The position numbers and the translations under genes were made by a program. This document shows, in pieces, positions 18,798 to 28,056 of a DNA stretch of 64,000 nt (its first letter is position 1; each line of letters opens with the position of its first letter). Source of the DNA: Seonamhaeicola sp. S2-3 (lineage in GTDB: Bacteria > Bacteroidota > Bacteroidia > Flavobacteriales > Flavobacteriaceae); NCBI RefSeq assembly GCF_001971785.1, contig NZ_CP019389.1:1499001-1563000 (forward strand), read 5' to 3'. The notes below the pieces were generated by a model. It made no database searches, was not told where the DNA came from, and was given only the letters and a program-made list of their open reading frames with translations.

Positions 18798-19403
18798 ATG
18801 TTTACCAAAAAAGCTAATAAAATATTTCAAGACGTTATTGAAGAATATCATAAAATTGATTCAGTAGATCAACCTTTTAAAAATGCTTATGATAAAACCG
18901 ATTTAATAGAGCATTTATTATACAGAAAATGTTGGATTGACACCGTACAATGGCACTATGAAGACATTATTAGAGATCCACAAATAGATCCTGTTGCAGC
19001 CTTAAAACTAAAAAGACAAATTGATGCTTCTAACCAAGATAGAACCGATATGGTGGAGTACATTGATAGTTATTTTTTAGAAAAATATAAAGATGTAACA
19101 CCAAAAGATAATGCCACAATAAACACCGAAAGTCCTGCGTGGGGAATAGACAGGCTATCTATTTTAGCATTAAAAATTTATCATATGAATGAAGAGGCTA
19201 CTCGTACTGATGCCTCAGATGCACACAGAGAAGCTTGTCAAAAAAAATTAGATGTTTTGTTAGAGCAACGTGTAGATTTATCTACTGCCATTGACACACT
19301 TTTAAGCGATATTGAAAAGGGCGATAAATACATGAAAGTGTATAAGCAAATGAAAATGTATAATGATGATGAGCTAAATCCTGTACTTCGTTCTCAAAAG
19401 TAG
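18798..19403 (+). CDS. DUF4254 domain protein
   Basis: 201 residues, mostly helical and soluble; MFTKKANKIFQDVIEEYHKI and ENATINTESPAWGIDRLSIL-like text are typical of DUF4254. In many Bacteroidota this gene precedes a family 9 glycosyltransferase, as here 64 bases downstream, so a role in lipopolysaccharide core synthesis is plausible. No catalytic motif is evident. Confidence 0.8.
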   Translation: MFTKKANKIFQDVIEEYHKIDSVDQPFKNAYDKTDLIEHLLYRKCWIDTVQWHYEDIIRDPQIDPVAALKLKRQIDASNQDRTDMVEYIDSYFLEKYKDVTPKDNATINTESPAWGIDRLSILALKIYHMNEEATRTDASDAHREACQKKLDVLLEQRVDLSTAIDTLLSDIEKGDKYMKVYKQMKMYNDDELNPVLRSQK

Positions 19404-19467
19404 TTAGCGTGTTACACATTGAACTTGCCAAAATGTTGTTTAACATGTTGTTTCAATAATTTACAAA

Positions 19468-20484
19468 ATGACAAAGCCCAAGCACATACTTGTTATAAGA
19501 CTCTCTGCTATGGGTGATGTTGCTATGACTGCTCCTGTTTTAAGAGCATTAATTACAAAATATCCCGAGCTTAAAATTACCGTTTTAACTCGGGATTTTT
19601 TTGCGCCTTTTTTTAGAGATTTACCTAATGTAAAGGTGTTTCCTGCAGCGGTAAAAACAAAACACAAAGGCGTTTTTGGGTTGTATAAACTTTCTAAAGA
19701 ACTAAAAGCTTTAGAGATAGATGCTGTAGCCGATTTGCATAATGTTTTACGAAGCAACATTTTAAAAATATTCTTAAAAGGGTTTCCTTTTGTTCAAATT
19801 GATAAGGGAAGAGAGGAAAAGAAAAAACTAGTTTCAGGTACTTTTTTTAAAGCTTTAAAAACCACACACCAACGGTATGCCGATGTATTTAAAAAACTAG
19901 GTTTTGAGGTTGATTTATTAAATCCTAACTTTCCTAAAAAAGTGCCTCTATCAAATAAGTTACAGTTGCTTTTAGGAGATTCTTTTAAAAAGAAAATAGG
20001 CATTGCTCCTTTTGCAGCTCATGAAAGTAAAATGTATCCGCTTCATTTAATGGAAGAAGTAATTAGTGAACTTTCAAAGGAACATTTGGTTGTTTTATTT
20101 GGTGGTGGAAAAACAGAAACAGAAATTCTTAGTGGTATAGAAAACACATTTGATAACGTAGTTAACATAGCTGGGAAATTAACACTTAATGAAGAATTGG
20201 ATGTTATTTCAAATCTAGATGTTATGTTGTCTATGGATTCTGGAAATGCCCATATTGCAGCCATGTTAGGCATAAAAACGGTAACCGTTTGGGGCGTAAC
20301 ACACCCATACGCTGGTTTTGCACCATTTAACCAACCAGAAGATTTTTGCTTGTTGGCAGATAGAACGCAATATCCAAAAATTCCAACATCGGTTTATGGA
20401 AACAAATTCCCTGAAGATTACAAAGATGCAGCAGGGAGTATTGCCCCAAAGACAATTATTAATAAGATTATTTCTGTAATTTAA
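19468..20484 (+). CDS. Family 9 glycosyltransferase (heptosyltransferase-like)
   Basis: 338 residues. The N-terminus HILVIRLSAMGDVAMTAPVL is the GT9 signature, and the C-terminal half has IAPFAAHESKMYP and MLSMDSGNAHIAAMLGIKTV followed by WGVTHPY. GT9 enzymes add heptose or similar sugars to lipopolysaccharide inner core at the cytoplasmic face. It is next to a DUF4254 gene and ends eight bases before a convergent reductase gene. Confidence 0.88.
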   Translation: MTKPKHILVIRLSAMGDVAMTAPVLRALITKYPELKITVLTRDFFAPFFRDLPNVKVFPAAVKTKHKGVFGLYKLSKELKALEIDAVADLHNVLRSNILKIFLKGFPFVQIDKGREEKKKLVSGTFFKALKTTHQRYADVFKKLGFEVDLLNPNFPKKVPLSNKLQLLLGDSFKKKIGIAPFAAHESKMYPLHLMEEVISELSKEHLVVLFGGGKTETEILSGIENTFDNVVNIAGKLTLNEELDVISNLDVMLSMDSGNAHIAAMLGIKTVTVWGVTHPYAGFAPFNQPEDFCLLADRTQYPKIPTSVYGNKFPEDYKDAAGSIAPKTIINKIISVI

Positions 20485-20492
20485 TATTTGTT

Positions 20493-21548
20493 TTAAACAT
20501 CATCATAATCTACAATAATTGTTGGGGTTGTTGGTTGCGCTTGACAGGTAAGAATTAAACCTTCGGCAACTTCACTTTCGGTTAAAATATTGTTTTGTCT
20601 CATAGTGGCTTTACCTTCTTTTATTCTAGCTAAACAACTACTACAAATACCGCCTTGACAAGAGTAAGGAGCATCTAAATCTTCGTCTAGGGCAGCTTCA
20701 AGAATGGTTTGTTTTTGAGACATTTCAAAAGTGGCTTCTTCGTCATCAACAATAACAGTTATTTTTGTTTTTCCGTTGGCAACGTTAACATCGTTAATTT
20801 CATCGGGCTTTGCTGCTTTAAATAATTCAAAATGAATACGGTTTTCATCAATGCCATTTTCGGTTAAAACATCTTTAACAGTGTGTATCATAGCTTCTGG
20901 ACCGCATAGGTAGCAAGCATCAACTTCAATATGTTTATACTTGTTTTTCATTACATAATTAACGGTGCTTTTTTCAATTCTACCAAAAATGGCGTTTTCT
21001 TCATCTTTTTGGCTAAATACAAACTGAATAGAGAATCGGTCTTTATATTGGTGTTGTAACTCAAGAAGTTCGTTTAAAAACATAGTGTCTTTGGTAGTTT
21101 TATTACCGTACACCAATATTACGTGGCTGTTAACTTCTTCTTCTAAAGCGCATTTTATAATGCTTAAAATGGGTGTAATACCACTGCCGGCAGCAAAAAG
21201 GGCAATGTTTTTTGTTTTTTTATCGTTAGGCTCAAAAACAAACCTACCGTTAGGGGTAGAAACTTCTAAAGTGTCTCCTACTTGTAACTCTTTATTTGCG
21301 TAAGCCGAAAATGTGCCATCAACAACTTCTTTAATAGCTACTTTTAGTTCACCACTTTTTGGAGATACACATAAAGAATAATCGCGTCTTACTTCATTAC
21401 CGTTTATTGTTGTTTTTAAAGTAATGTATTGTCCCGCTTTAAAAGCAAAGGCGCTTTTTAAATTTTCGGGTAAATTAAAACTAATACTAACAGCTTTTTC
21501 TGTTTCTCTTTTTATATTTTTAATGCTAAGTTTATGGAATGAAGACAT
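20493..21548 (-). CDS. PaaE-like ferredoxin/flavin reductase
   Basis: 351 residues with three domains: an FAD-binding barrel (about 1-105, with RRDYSLC for flavin binding), an NAD(P)-binding domain (GSGITPILSIIK near 125, CYLCGPEAMI) and a C-terminal plant-type 2Fe-2S domain with YSCQGGICSSCLARI and a fourth cysteine in LILTCQAQP. This is the architecture of PaaE, the reductase of the phenylacetyl-CoA epoxidase. No paaABCD genes are in view, so it may serve another oxygenase. Confidence 0.85.
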   Translation of the reverse strand: MSSFHKLSIKNIKRETEKAVSISFNLPENLKSAFAFKAGQYITLKTTINGNEVRRDYSLCVSPKSGELKVAIKEVVDGTFSAYANKELQVGDTLEVSTPNGRFVFEPNDKKTKNIALFAAGSGITPILSIIKCALEEEVNSHVILVYGNKTTKDTMFLNELLELQHQYKDRFSIQFVFSQKDEENAIFGRIEKSTVNYVMKNKYKHIEVDACYLCGPEAMIHTVKDVLTENGIDENRIHFELFKAAKPDEINDVNVANGKTKITVIVDDEEATFEMSQKQTILEAALDEDLDAPYSCQGGICSSCLARIKEGKATMRQNNILTESEVAEGLILTCQAQPTTPTIIVDYDDV

Positions 21549-21562
21549 GTGTGTGTTTTTGA

Positions 21563-21570
21563 CAAAAATA
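21563..21570 (-). promoter_or_regulatory. -7 element for the PaaE-like reductase
   Basis: On the minus strand the box reads TATTTTTG, 14 bases upstream of the ATG at 21548. Confidence 0.55.
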
Positions 21571-21683
21571 ATGAAGCTTTAAGTTTTTGCCGAAAGTTTT
21601 TTAACTTACTTGTAACAAACCAGCTGTTTTTTTTACTAACAACCATAATTCAATTAGTGCAAATCTTTAAATTTTAAATAAAA

Positions 21684-22091
21684 ATGAAAAAAGTATTATT
21701 TGTTTGTCTTATAATGTTGGCTTTTGCAACAAACTCTAATGCACAGGATGCCTCAGAATTTAAAACTAAAACCATTGAATTTATTAAATTAACCGGAGCA
21801 GCAACTGCTTTTGATAATGCCATAAAGCAATTGGGAGCTATGGTTTCTGAAGAAAATAAAGAAGCCTATTTTAAAGAAGCAAACGAAACATTAGTGGGTT
21901 TATACGATAAGATGGCGGAGTTATACATGAGTGAATTTACACAACCTGAAATTGACGAATTAATAAAATTTTACCATACCGATTTAGGTAAAAAACTAGC
22001 AGACAAACAATTAAAACTTACACAACGTGCCATGGCTTTTGGGCAATCTTGGGGAATAGAAGTACAAGGTATTGCAGCAAAATATAACTAA
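21684..22091 (+). CDS. DUF2059 secreted protein
   Basis: 135 residues with a signal peptide (MKKVLFVCLIMLAFATNSNA, cleavage before QD). The mature part is helical and contains YMSEFTQPEIDELIKFYHTD followed by LGKKL, typical of DUF2059. Predicted periplasmic; function unknown. It is followed four bases later by the ABC permease gene and may be in its operon. Confidence 0.8.
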   Translation: MKKVLFVCLIMLAFATNSNAQDASEFKTKTIEFIKLTGAATAFDNAIKQLGAMVSEENKEAYFKEANETLVGLYDKMAELYMSEFTQPEIDELIKFYHTDLGKKLADKQLKLTQRAMAFGQSWGIEVQGIAAKYN

Positions 22092-22094
22092 ACC

Positions 22095-23567
22095 ATGATA
22101 AAGCATTTTATAAATTTAGAATGGAAAGCCTTTTTTAGATCACCTTCTTTTAAAACCAACCTGTTTTTTAAAATTCTTTTAGGCTTTAGTGCACTATGGA
22201 TGATTGTTTCATTTTTAAGCATGGGTGTTGGGGCTTATTTTTTAATAAAAAACCAGTTAAATACAGATCCTCTAGTTTTTCTTAATAACTACTTAATTTT
22301 TTATGTGGTGGGAGATTTATTGTTTAGGTATTTTCTTCAAAAGATGCCTATTGTAAACATAAGGCCATTGCTGTATTTACCCATAAAAAAAGGAAAAGTA
22401 ATTCATTTTGCTTTAAACAAAACAGTGTTGTCTTTTTTTAATATTGTACATGCTTTCTTTTTTGTGCCATTTTCTGTGGTGTTACTCATTGAGGGATATC
22501 CGTTTTTAAATGTATTAGGTTGGCATTTAGCCTTAATGGCATTAATTTTTTGTAACAATTTTATTAATGTATTTGTTAATAGTAAAGATGGTGTTTTCTA
22601 TACTGTTTTAGCAATTTTACTAATTTTTGGAGGCTTAAAATATTATGAAATTTTTGATATAACATTATACACAAAACCCGTTTTTCAAGCTTTTTATAAT
22701 ATTCAGTATACTGCGCTAATACCAATATTATTACTAGTATTTCTTTATAAAACAGCCTATAATTATTTTAAGAGTAATTTTTATTTAGATGGTGGTTTAT
22801 CTAAAAAAATAGATATTGTTAAAAGTGAAGATTTTGCCTGGTTAAATAGATTTGGTAGTATTTCAACCTTTTTAAAGAATGATATTAGATTGATAAAAAG
22901 AAATAAACGCTCTAAAACAACCTTATTAATGAGCGCTTTATTTTTATTTTATGGGCTTTTGTTTTTTACAGACTCTATTGAAGCCTATAAAGGACCATTT
23001 TGGAGAATATTTGCAGGCATTTTTGTTTCAGGTGGATTCTTGTTTAGTTTTGGGCAATTTGTACCTAGTTGGGATAGCGCCTATTATCCGCTAATGATGA
23101 GCCAGAACATTAGATACAAAGAATATATTTCTTCTAAATGGTATTTAATGGTTATAGCTACGTTAGTTTCAACTATTTTATCGGCTTTCTATTTATATTT
23201 TGGGTGGCAAGCCTATGCAGCCGTAGTTGTGGGGGCTATTTATAACATAGGTGTAAATTCTCATATGGTACTTTGGGGAGGCGCATACATTAAAACCCCC
23301 ATAGATTTAACCTCTAACAAAAAGGCGTTTGGAGATAAAAAATCGTTTAATGCAAAAACATTGCTACTAACCATTCCAAAACTTGTTTTACCTATGGTTA
23401 TTTATGCTATTGGGCATTTTACTTTGGGCGAGGTGTTTGGGTTTGCCTTAGTGGCAATTTCAGGAATTGCTGGCTTACTATTTAAAAACAAAGTTTTTAA
23501 CATTATTGAAAAAATATATAAATCTGAGAAGTACAAAACGCTTGCAGCTTATAAACAAAATGATTAA
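22095..23567 (+). CDS. DUF5687 ABC transporter permease
   Basis: 490 residues with about 10-12 membrane segments; IKHFINLEWKAFFRSPSFKT at the start is typical for this Bacteroidota exporter permease family (DUF5687). The next gene, five bases downstream, encodes a lone ATPase that would power it. Together they form an ABC-2-like exporter of unknown substrate. Slightly different conserved text in the middle (FLKNDIRLIKRNKRSKTTLL) marks the cytoplasmic loop before the second membrane half. Confidence 0.8.
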   Translation: MIKHFINLEWKAFFRSPSFKTNLFFKILLGFSALWMIVSFLSMGVGAYFLIKNQLNTDPLVFLNNYLIFYVVGDLLFRYFLQKMPIVNIRPLLYLPIKKGKVIHFALNKTVLSFFNIVHAFFFVPFSVVLLIEGYPFLNVLGWHLALMALIFCNNFINVFVNSKDGVFYTVLAILLIFGGLKYYEIFDITLYTKPVFQAFYNIQYTALIPILLLVFLYKTAYNYFKSNFYLDGGLSKKIDIVKSEDFAWLNRFGSISTFLKNDIRLIKRNKRSKTTLLMSALFLFYGLLFFTDSIEAYKGPFWRIFAGIFVSGGFLFSFGQFVPSWDSAYYPLMMSQNIRYKEYISSKWYLMVIATLVSTILSAFYLYFGWQAYAAVVVGAIYNIGVNSHMVLWGGAYIKTPIDLTSNKKAFGDKKSFNAKTLLLTIPKLVLPMVIYAIGHFTLGEVFGFALVAISGIAGLLFKNKVFNIIEKIYKSEKYKTLAAYKQND

Positions 23568-23572
23568 ACATT

Positions 23573-24268
23573 ATGATTACTACATCTAATCTTTCAAAAA
23601 AATATAATAATAATACGGTTTTAAATATTGAGTCTTTAGAGATTCCTAAAGGTCAAAGTTTTGGACTTGTTGGCAATAACGGCGCGGGTAAAACCACTTA
23701 TTTTAGTTTATTGCTAGATTTAATTCAGCCTACAACAGGACACATTATAAATAATGAAGTTCAAGTAGATATAAGTGAAGATTGGAAACCCTTCACATCT
23801 GCCTTTATAGATGAAAGTTTTTTAATTGGTTACCTAACTCCCGAAGAGTACTTTTATTTTATTGGCGAATTACGCGGACAAAACAAAGCTGATGTTGATA
23901 CTCACATAGCGCAATACAAGGATTTTTTTCATGGCGAAATTTTAAATCAGAAAAAATATTTAAGAGATTTAAGTAAAGGAAACCAGAAAAAAGCAGGTAT
24001 AGTAGCTGCTTTAATAGGAAACCCAGAAGTAATCATTTTAGATGAACCTTTTGCTAATCTAGATCCAACAACTCAAATTAGGTTAAAAGGCATTGTTAAA
24101 GATTTAGCTAAAAAACAAGGTGTTACCGTTTTAATTTCAAGTCATGACTTACTGCATGTAACCGATGTTTGTGAACGTATAGTAGTATTAGAAAAAGGCG
24201 AAATTGTTAAAGACCTCATTACAAGTGATGCTACTTTAAAAGAACTTGAAGACCATTTTTCTGGATAG
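23573..24268 (+). CDS. ABC transporter ATP-binding protein
   Basis: 231 residues: Walker A GNNGAGKTTYF at about 34-44, signature DLSKGNQKKAGI, Walker B EVIILDEPFANLDP and a switch histidine in ISSHD. The signature is LSKGN rather than LSGGQ, as is frequent in ABC-2 exporters. It follows the DUF5687 permease by five bases and should be its partner. Confidence 0.9.
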   Translation: MITTSNLSKKYNNNTVLNIESLEIPKGQSFGLVGNNGAGKTTYFSLLLDLIQPTTGHIINNEVQVDISEDWKPFTSAFIDESFLIGYLTPEEYFYFIGELRGQNKADVDTHIAQYKDFFHGEILNQKKYLRDLSKGNQKKAGIVAALIGNPEVIILDEPFANLDPTTQIRLKGIVKDLAKKQGVTVLISSHDLLHVTDVCERIVVLEKGEIVKDLITSDATLKELEDHFSG

Positions 24269-24382
24269 AATCCTTTAAAAGCCATTCTATTTTATAGCTA
24301 TATTAGAAAAGATGTTTATTTTTACGTCTATATATAATAATAACTATACTTTTTAGTTATTTAATAGACTAAAAACCAGCAC

Positions 24383-26944
24383 TTGAAAACATTGTATAAA
24401 GTCATATTTGCTTCGTTTTTTTCTGTTTTTTTAATTGTTAGTTGTTCTAGAAAAAAAGACAAATTTATTAACAGAAATTACCACGCTATTACTGCAGAGT
24501 ATAATGCGCTATATAACGGATATAATGCCTTAGAACAAGGCAGAAATAACCTTAATCAAAATTATTTTGATGATTACTGGAATATCTTACCTATAGAGCG
24601 TATGCAAATATCAGATGAGGTTATACTTCCGGGGCAATCTAAAAATCAGGATTTCACAAGAGCCGAAGAAAAAGCGGTTAAAACCATTCAAAAACACAGT
24701 ATGAATATTGAGGGGAAAGAAAGAAACCCTCAAATGGATGAAGCCTATTTACTTTTAGGTAAAGCGCGTTATTTTGATCAGCGTTTTATTCCTGCATTAG
24801 AAGCTTTTAATTACATACTATACAAATATCCAGCAAGTGATAAAATTAATCAAGCCAAAGTTTGGAGAGAAAAAACAAACATTCGTTTAGATAATAATGA
24901 ACTTGCTATTAAAAATCTAAAACGCTTACTATTTCAAGAAGATTTAAAAGGTCAAGATTTAGCAGATGCCACCTCTATGTTGGCGCAGGCTTATATTAAC
25001 ACCAAATCTCTAGATAGTGCTATTACACAACTAGAAATTGCTTCAAACGCAACAAAAAGTAATGATGAACGCGGAAGGTATCGGTTTATTCAAGGACAAC
25101 TTTATAATGAATTAGGATATAAAGACAGTGCTAATTACGCTTTTGACAGGGTTATAGAATTAAACCGAAAAACCCCTAGAATTTACATGATTAGCGCACA
25201 CCTTGAAAAGATTAAAAACTTCGATTTTGAAAACGGTAATAAATTAGAAGCAACAGAATTACTTACAGAACTAGAAGAAAACAGAGAAAACCGCCCTTTT
25301 CTAGATAAAATTTATCATCAAATAGGCGTTTTTCATTTAAAAAATAAATCAGATTCTCTAGCAACCGCATATTTTAATAAATCATTACGAGAAAAATCAA
25401 GAGATAAAATCCTTATTGCAAGAAATTATGAAATTCTTGGTGATATGAATTTCAACAAATCCTTGTACAGAAATGCTGGTTTGTATTATGATAGCACTAT
25501 GACAAATTTGGTTTTAAACTCAAAGCCATATAGAATTATAAAACGAAAGCGAGACAACTTAGAAGATGTTATTTATTATGAAGGTGTGGCTCAGGTAAAT
25601 GATAGTATTTTACACTTAGTAAATTTATCAGAACCAGAAAGACTTGCTTATTTTGAAACATTTATTGATAAACTAAAGCAAAAAGCTGAAGAAGAAAAAG
25701 AAGCCCAAGAAAGACAAGAGGCACTAAAGCGTAATACAGGTTTAATAACCAGTAACAATTTAGTAAGAGGCTCTTCTACAGGAGGCACAGGGCAATCAAC
25801 ACTTTTTTATTTTTACAATCCAACAACGGTAGCTTATGGTAAAAATGAATTTATAAAAGTTTGGGGAGATAGAGCTTTAGAAGATAACTGGAGGTGGTCT
25901 AATAAAAGTAATTCTAGTGGAGCTAATGTTACAACAGCAAACAATGTTTTGGCAGCAGCAACTGAAGATGAATTATATAATCCAGATTTTTACATTTCTA
26001 AAATTCCTTCAGAACAAAAAGAAATTGATAGTATTTCAAAAGAAAGAAACTATGCTTACTATCAACTAGGATTAATTTATAAAGAGCAGTTTAAAGAACT
26101 TAACCTTGCCAAAGACAAGTTTCAGGAGTTGTTAAAAAGTAACCCAGAAGAGCGTTTGGTGTTGCCATCAAAATACAACCTTTATAAAATTTATGAAGCT
26201 TTGGGTGAAAATGATGAAGCTTTAATAGCCAAAGAAGAGATAATTAAAAATTACCCAGAATCTAGATATGCCACTATTTTAAGTAATCCAGAGTTAATTT
26301 CAGATAAAGACGAAAACAGTCCAGAACGTTTATACGAAGCTTTATATGTTAAACATGAAAATCAGGAATATGCTGAGGTAATTTCAAAATGCGAAGAATA
26401 TATAAACACCTATGATGGCGAAGCCATTGTTTCAAAATTTGAACTTTTAAAAGCTACAGCCATTGGTCGTTTATATGGTTTTGAGGCTTACCAAAAAGCC
26501 ATCAATCATGTAGCGGTAACTTATGCTAACACATCAGAAGGGGTGCAAGCTCAAAACATAGAAACTAACGTTTTACCAAAAATAGCCAATAAAGAATTTG
26601 TAGATGAAAACAGTGATATATCTGGCCATTACAAGGTTATCTACCAGTTTAATAACACAAAACTAGAAGCTATAAAAGAATTTCAAAAAACTCTAGATGA
26701 GGTGCTTAAAAACATTAAGTACTACCAGTTAACGTCGTCTATAGATGTATATAATCAAAACACTATCTTTGTGGTAGTACATGGTTTAAAAAATAGGCAA
26801 GTAGCCAAAACGTTTAATCAGCTTTTAAGTAAAGAGGATAAGAAAAAAATAAAAAAACCTTACTTTGCCATGGCATCAGCAAACTATCAAATAATTCAAA
26901 TTCATAAAAACTTAGATACTTTTTTAAACGTGTATAATAATTAA
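24383..26944 (+). CDS. porW: Type IX secretion system lipoprotein PorW/SprE
   Basis: 853 residues starting at a TTG (MKTLYKVIFASFFSVFLIVS then C), with a lipobox around Cys21. The opening KDKFINRNYHAITAEYNALY and many TPR-like helical repeats (roughly residues 110-420 and 540-720) match SprE of Flavobacterium johnsoniae and PorW of Porphyromonas gingivalis. It acts in the periplasm with the type IX secretion and gliding machinery. The bactofilin gene follows 10 bases later. Confidence 0.88.
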   Translation: MKTLYKVIFASFFSVFLIVSCSRKKDKFINRNYHAITAEYNALYNGYNALEQGRNNLNQNYFDDYWNILPIERMQISDEVILPGQSKNQDFTRAEEKAVKTIQKHSMNIEGKERNPQMDEAYLLLGKARYFDQRFIPALEAFNYILYKYPASDKINQAKVWREKTNIRLDNNELAIKNLKRLLFQEDLKGQDLADATSMLAQAYINTKSLDSAITQLEIASNATKSNDERGRYRFIQGQLYNELGYKDSANYAFDRVIELNRKTPRIYMISAHLEKIKNFDFENGNKLEATELLTELEENRENRPFLDKIYHQIGVFHLKNKSDSLATAYFNKSLREKSRDKILIARNYEILGDMNFNKSLYRNAGLYYDSTMTNLVLNSKPYRIIKRKRDNLEDVIYYEGVAQVNDSILHLVNLSEPERLAYFETFIDKLKQKAEEEKEAQERQEALKRNTGLITSNNLVRGSSTGGTGQSTLFYFYNPTTVAYGKNEFIKVWGDRALEDNWRWSNKSNSSGANVTTANNVLAAATEDELYNPDFYISKIPSEQKEIDSISKERNYAYYQLGLIYKEQFKELNLAKDKFQELLKSNPEERLVLPSKYNLYKIYEALGENDEALIAKEEIIKNYPESRYATILSNPELISDKDENSPERLYEALYVKHENQEYAEVISKCEEYINTYDGEAIVSKFELLKATAIGRLYGFEAYQKAINHVAVTYANTSEGVQAQNIETNVLPKIANKEFVDENSDISGHYKVIYQFNNTKLEAIKEFQKTLDEVLKNIKYYQLTSSIDVYNQNTIFVVVHGLKNRQVAKTFNQLLSKEDKKKIKKPYFAMASANYQIIQIHKNLDTFLNVYNN

Positions 26945-26954
26945 ACCGATTTTT

Positions 26955-27368
26955 ATGTTTTCAGAAAAAAAAAAGAATAAAATGGTAGAAAATACACCAC
27001 ACCAAAACATTATAGCTCAAGGTACTAAATTTGTTGGCGATTTAAGTAGTGCTGGCGATTTTAGAATAGATGGTACCGTAGAGGGAAATATAAAAACCTC
27101 AGGAAAAATAGTTGTAGGTAAAGAAGGTTTTTTAAAAGGAACCTTGCAAGGAACCGACGCCTATTTTGAAGGTAAATTTTCTGGTAAATTAACATTATCT
27201 GGCACTTTAACATTAAAGGCATCAGCGTATATTGAAGGCGAAGTTATTGCTGGTAAATTAGCTGTTGAACCCGGCGCTACGTTTAATGTAACTTGTGTAA
27301 TGAAGGGAACGGTTAAAGAAATGAATAATGGCGGGAAAAGAAAACCGGAAACCGAAAAAACAGCTTAA
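26955..27368 (+). CDS. Bactofilin (polymer-forming cytoskeletal protein)
   Basis: 137 residues. A short disordered head is followed by a bactofilin beta-helix with regular glycine-rich turns (IAQGTKFVGDLSSAGDFRID, then GTVEGNIKTSGKIVVG) and a lysine-rich tail. Bactofilins polymerise without nucleotide and scaffold cell-envelope enzymes. The end overlaps the atpZ gene by 41 bases in another frame, so it probably leads into the ATPase region. Confidence 0.9.
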   Translation: MFSEKKKNKMVENTPHQNIIAQGTKFVGDLSSAGDFRIDGTVEGNIKTSGKIVVGKEGFLKGTLQGTDAYFEGKFSGKLTLSGTLTLKASAYIEGEVIAGKLAVEPGATFNVTCVMKGTVKEMNNGGKRKPETEKTA

Positions 27369-27561
27369 AAACGCAGCAATACTTTCTGGAGTCGCTATCC
27401 AAATGGGTGTTACTATTTACCTATTTGTACTTTTAGGTAAGTGGTTAGATTCTAAATACAACAACGGCGATAAACTTTTTATAATTATAACTACACTTGC
27501 TGGTGTTGGCGTGTCTCTATACGCCGTGGTTAAACAACTTAACCGATTAAATAATGACTAA
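27328..27561 (+). CDS. AtpZ/AtpI-type F0F1 ATPase accessory protein
   Basis: 77 residues with two membrane segments (about 16-38 and 48-68), the size and layout of AtpZ/AtpI, which help assemble the c-ring or act in Mg/Ca transport. It overlaps the bactofilin end by 41 bases and the DUF6168 gene by 8 bases, upstream of atpB. Confidence 0.8.
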   Translation: MAGKENRKPKKQLKNAAILSGVAIQMGVTIYLFVLLGKWLDSKYNNGDKLFIIITTLAGVGVSLYAVVKQLNRLNND

Positions 27562-27940
27562 CCCTTTTTTTAGTTTTATAGTTAAAACCTCAGTACTATT
27601 TATAATAGCCTTTGCATTGCACTTAGGGGCGTTATATTTACTAAACAATGCGCTATTTAAAGACTATATAGTACTTTCTTATGTTGTAAATTTTGTACTT
27701 GTAATTTTGGTGTTTGGAACACTTTATCTGTTCAGAAATAAATACAAAAGTCAACTTGGTTTTTTGTTTTTAGCAGGAAGCGTTGTAAAATTTGCTGTTT
27801 TTTTTATTGTTTTTCAACCCCTTTTTAAACAAGATGACCTTATTTCTAAACTAGAATTTGCTTCGTTTTTTGTGCCTTATTTAACAGGTTTAATTATAGA
27901 AACTATAAGTCTAAGTAAATGGTTAAATAAATTAGATTAA
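27554..27940 (+). CDS. DUF6168 membrane protein
   Basis: 128 residues with four membrane segments. It matches the DUF6168 family found in Flavobacteriia in front of atpB. By size, topology and place it resembles the ATP synthase subunit I position, but that is inference. Overlaps the AtpZ gene by eight bases. Confidence 0.75.
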   Translation: MTNPFFSFIVKTSVLFIIAFALHLGALYLLNNALFKDYIVLSYVVNFVLVILVFGTLYLFRNKYKSQLGFLFLAGSVVKFAVFFIVFQPLFKQDDLISKLEFASFFVPYLTGLIIETISLSKWLNKLD

Positions 27941-28014
27941 ACTACTTCATAACCCCTTGAAATACATCTGTTGAAATAAAAGGTAAAATAGTTTTTGTTT
28001 TTGAGATAAAAAGC

Positions 28015-28022
28015 TACCTTTG
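28015..28022 (+). promoter_or_regulatory. atp operon promoter -7 element
   Basis: TACCTTTG, a perfect TAnnTTTG, lies 34 bases before atpB, with a TTTTTG about 17 bases further upstream as -33 element. It separates the atpB operon from the upstream accessory genes. Confidence 0.7.
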
Positions 28023-28056
28023 CACCGATTTTTAAGCCACTATTATTTAAAGTGAT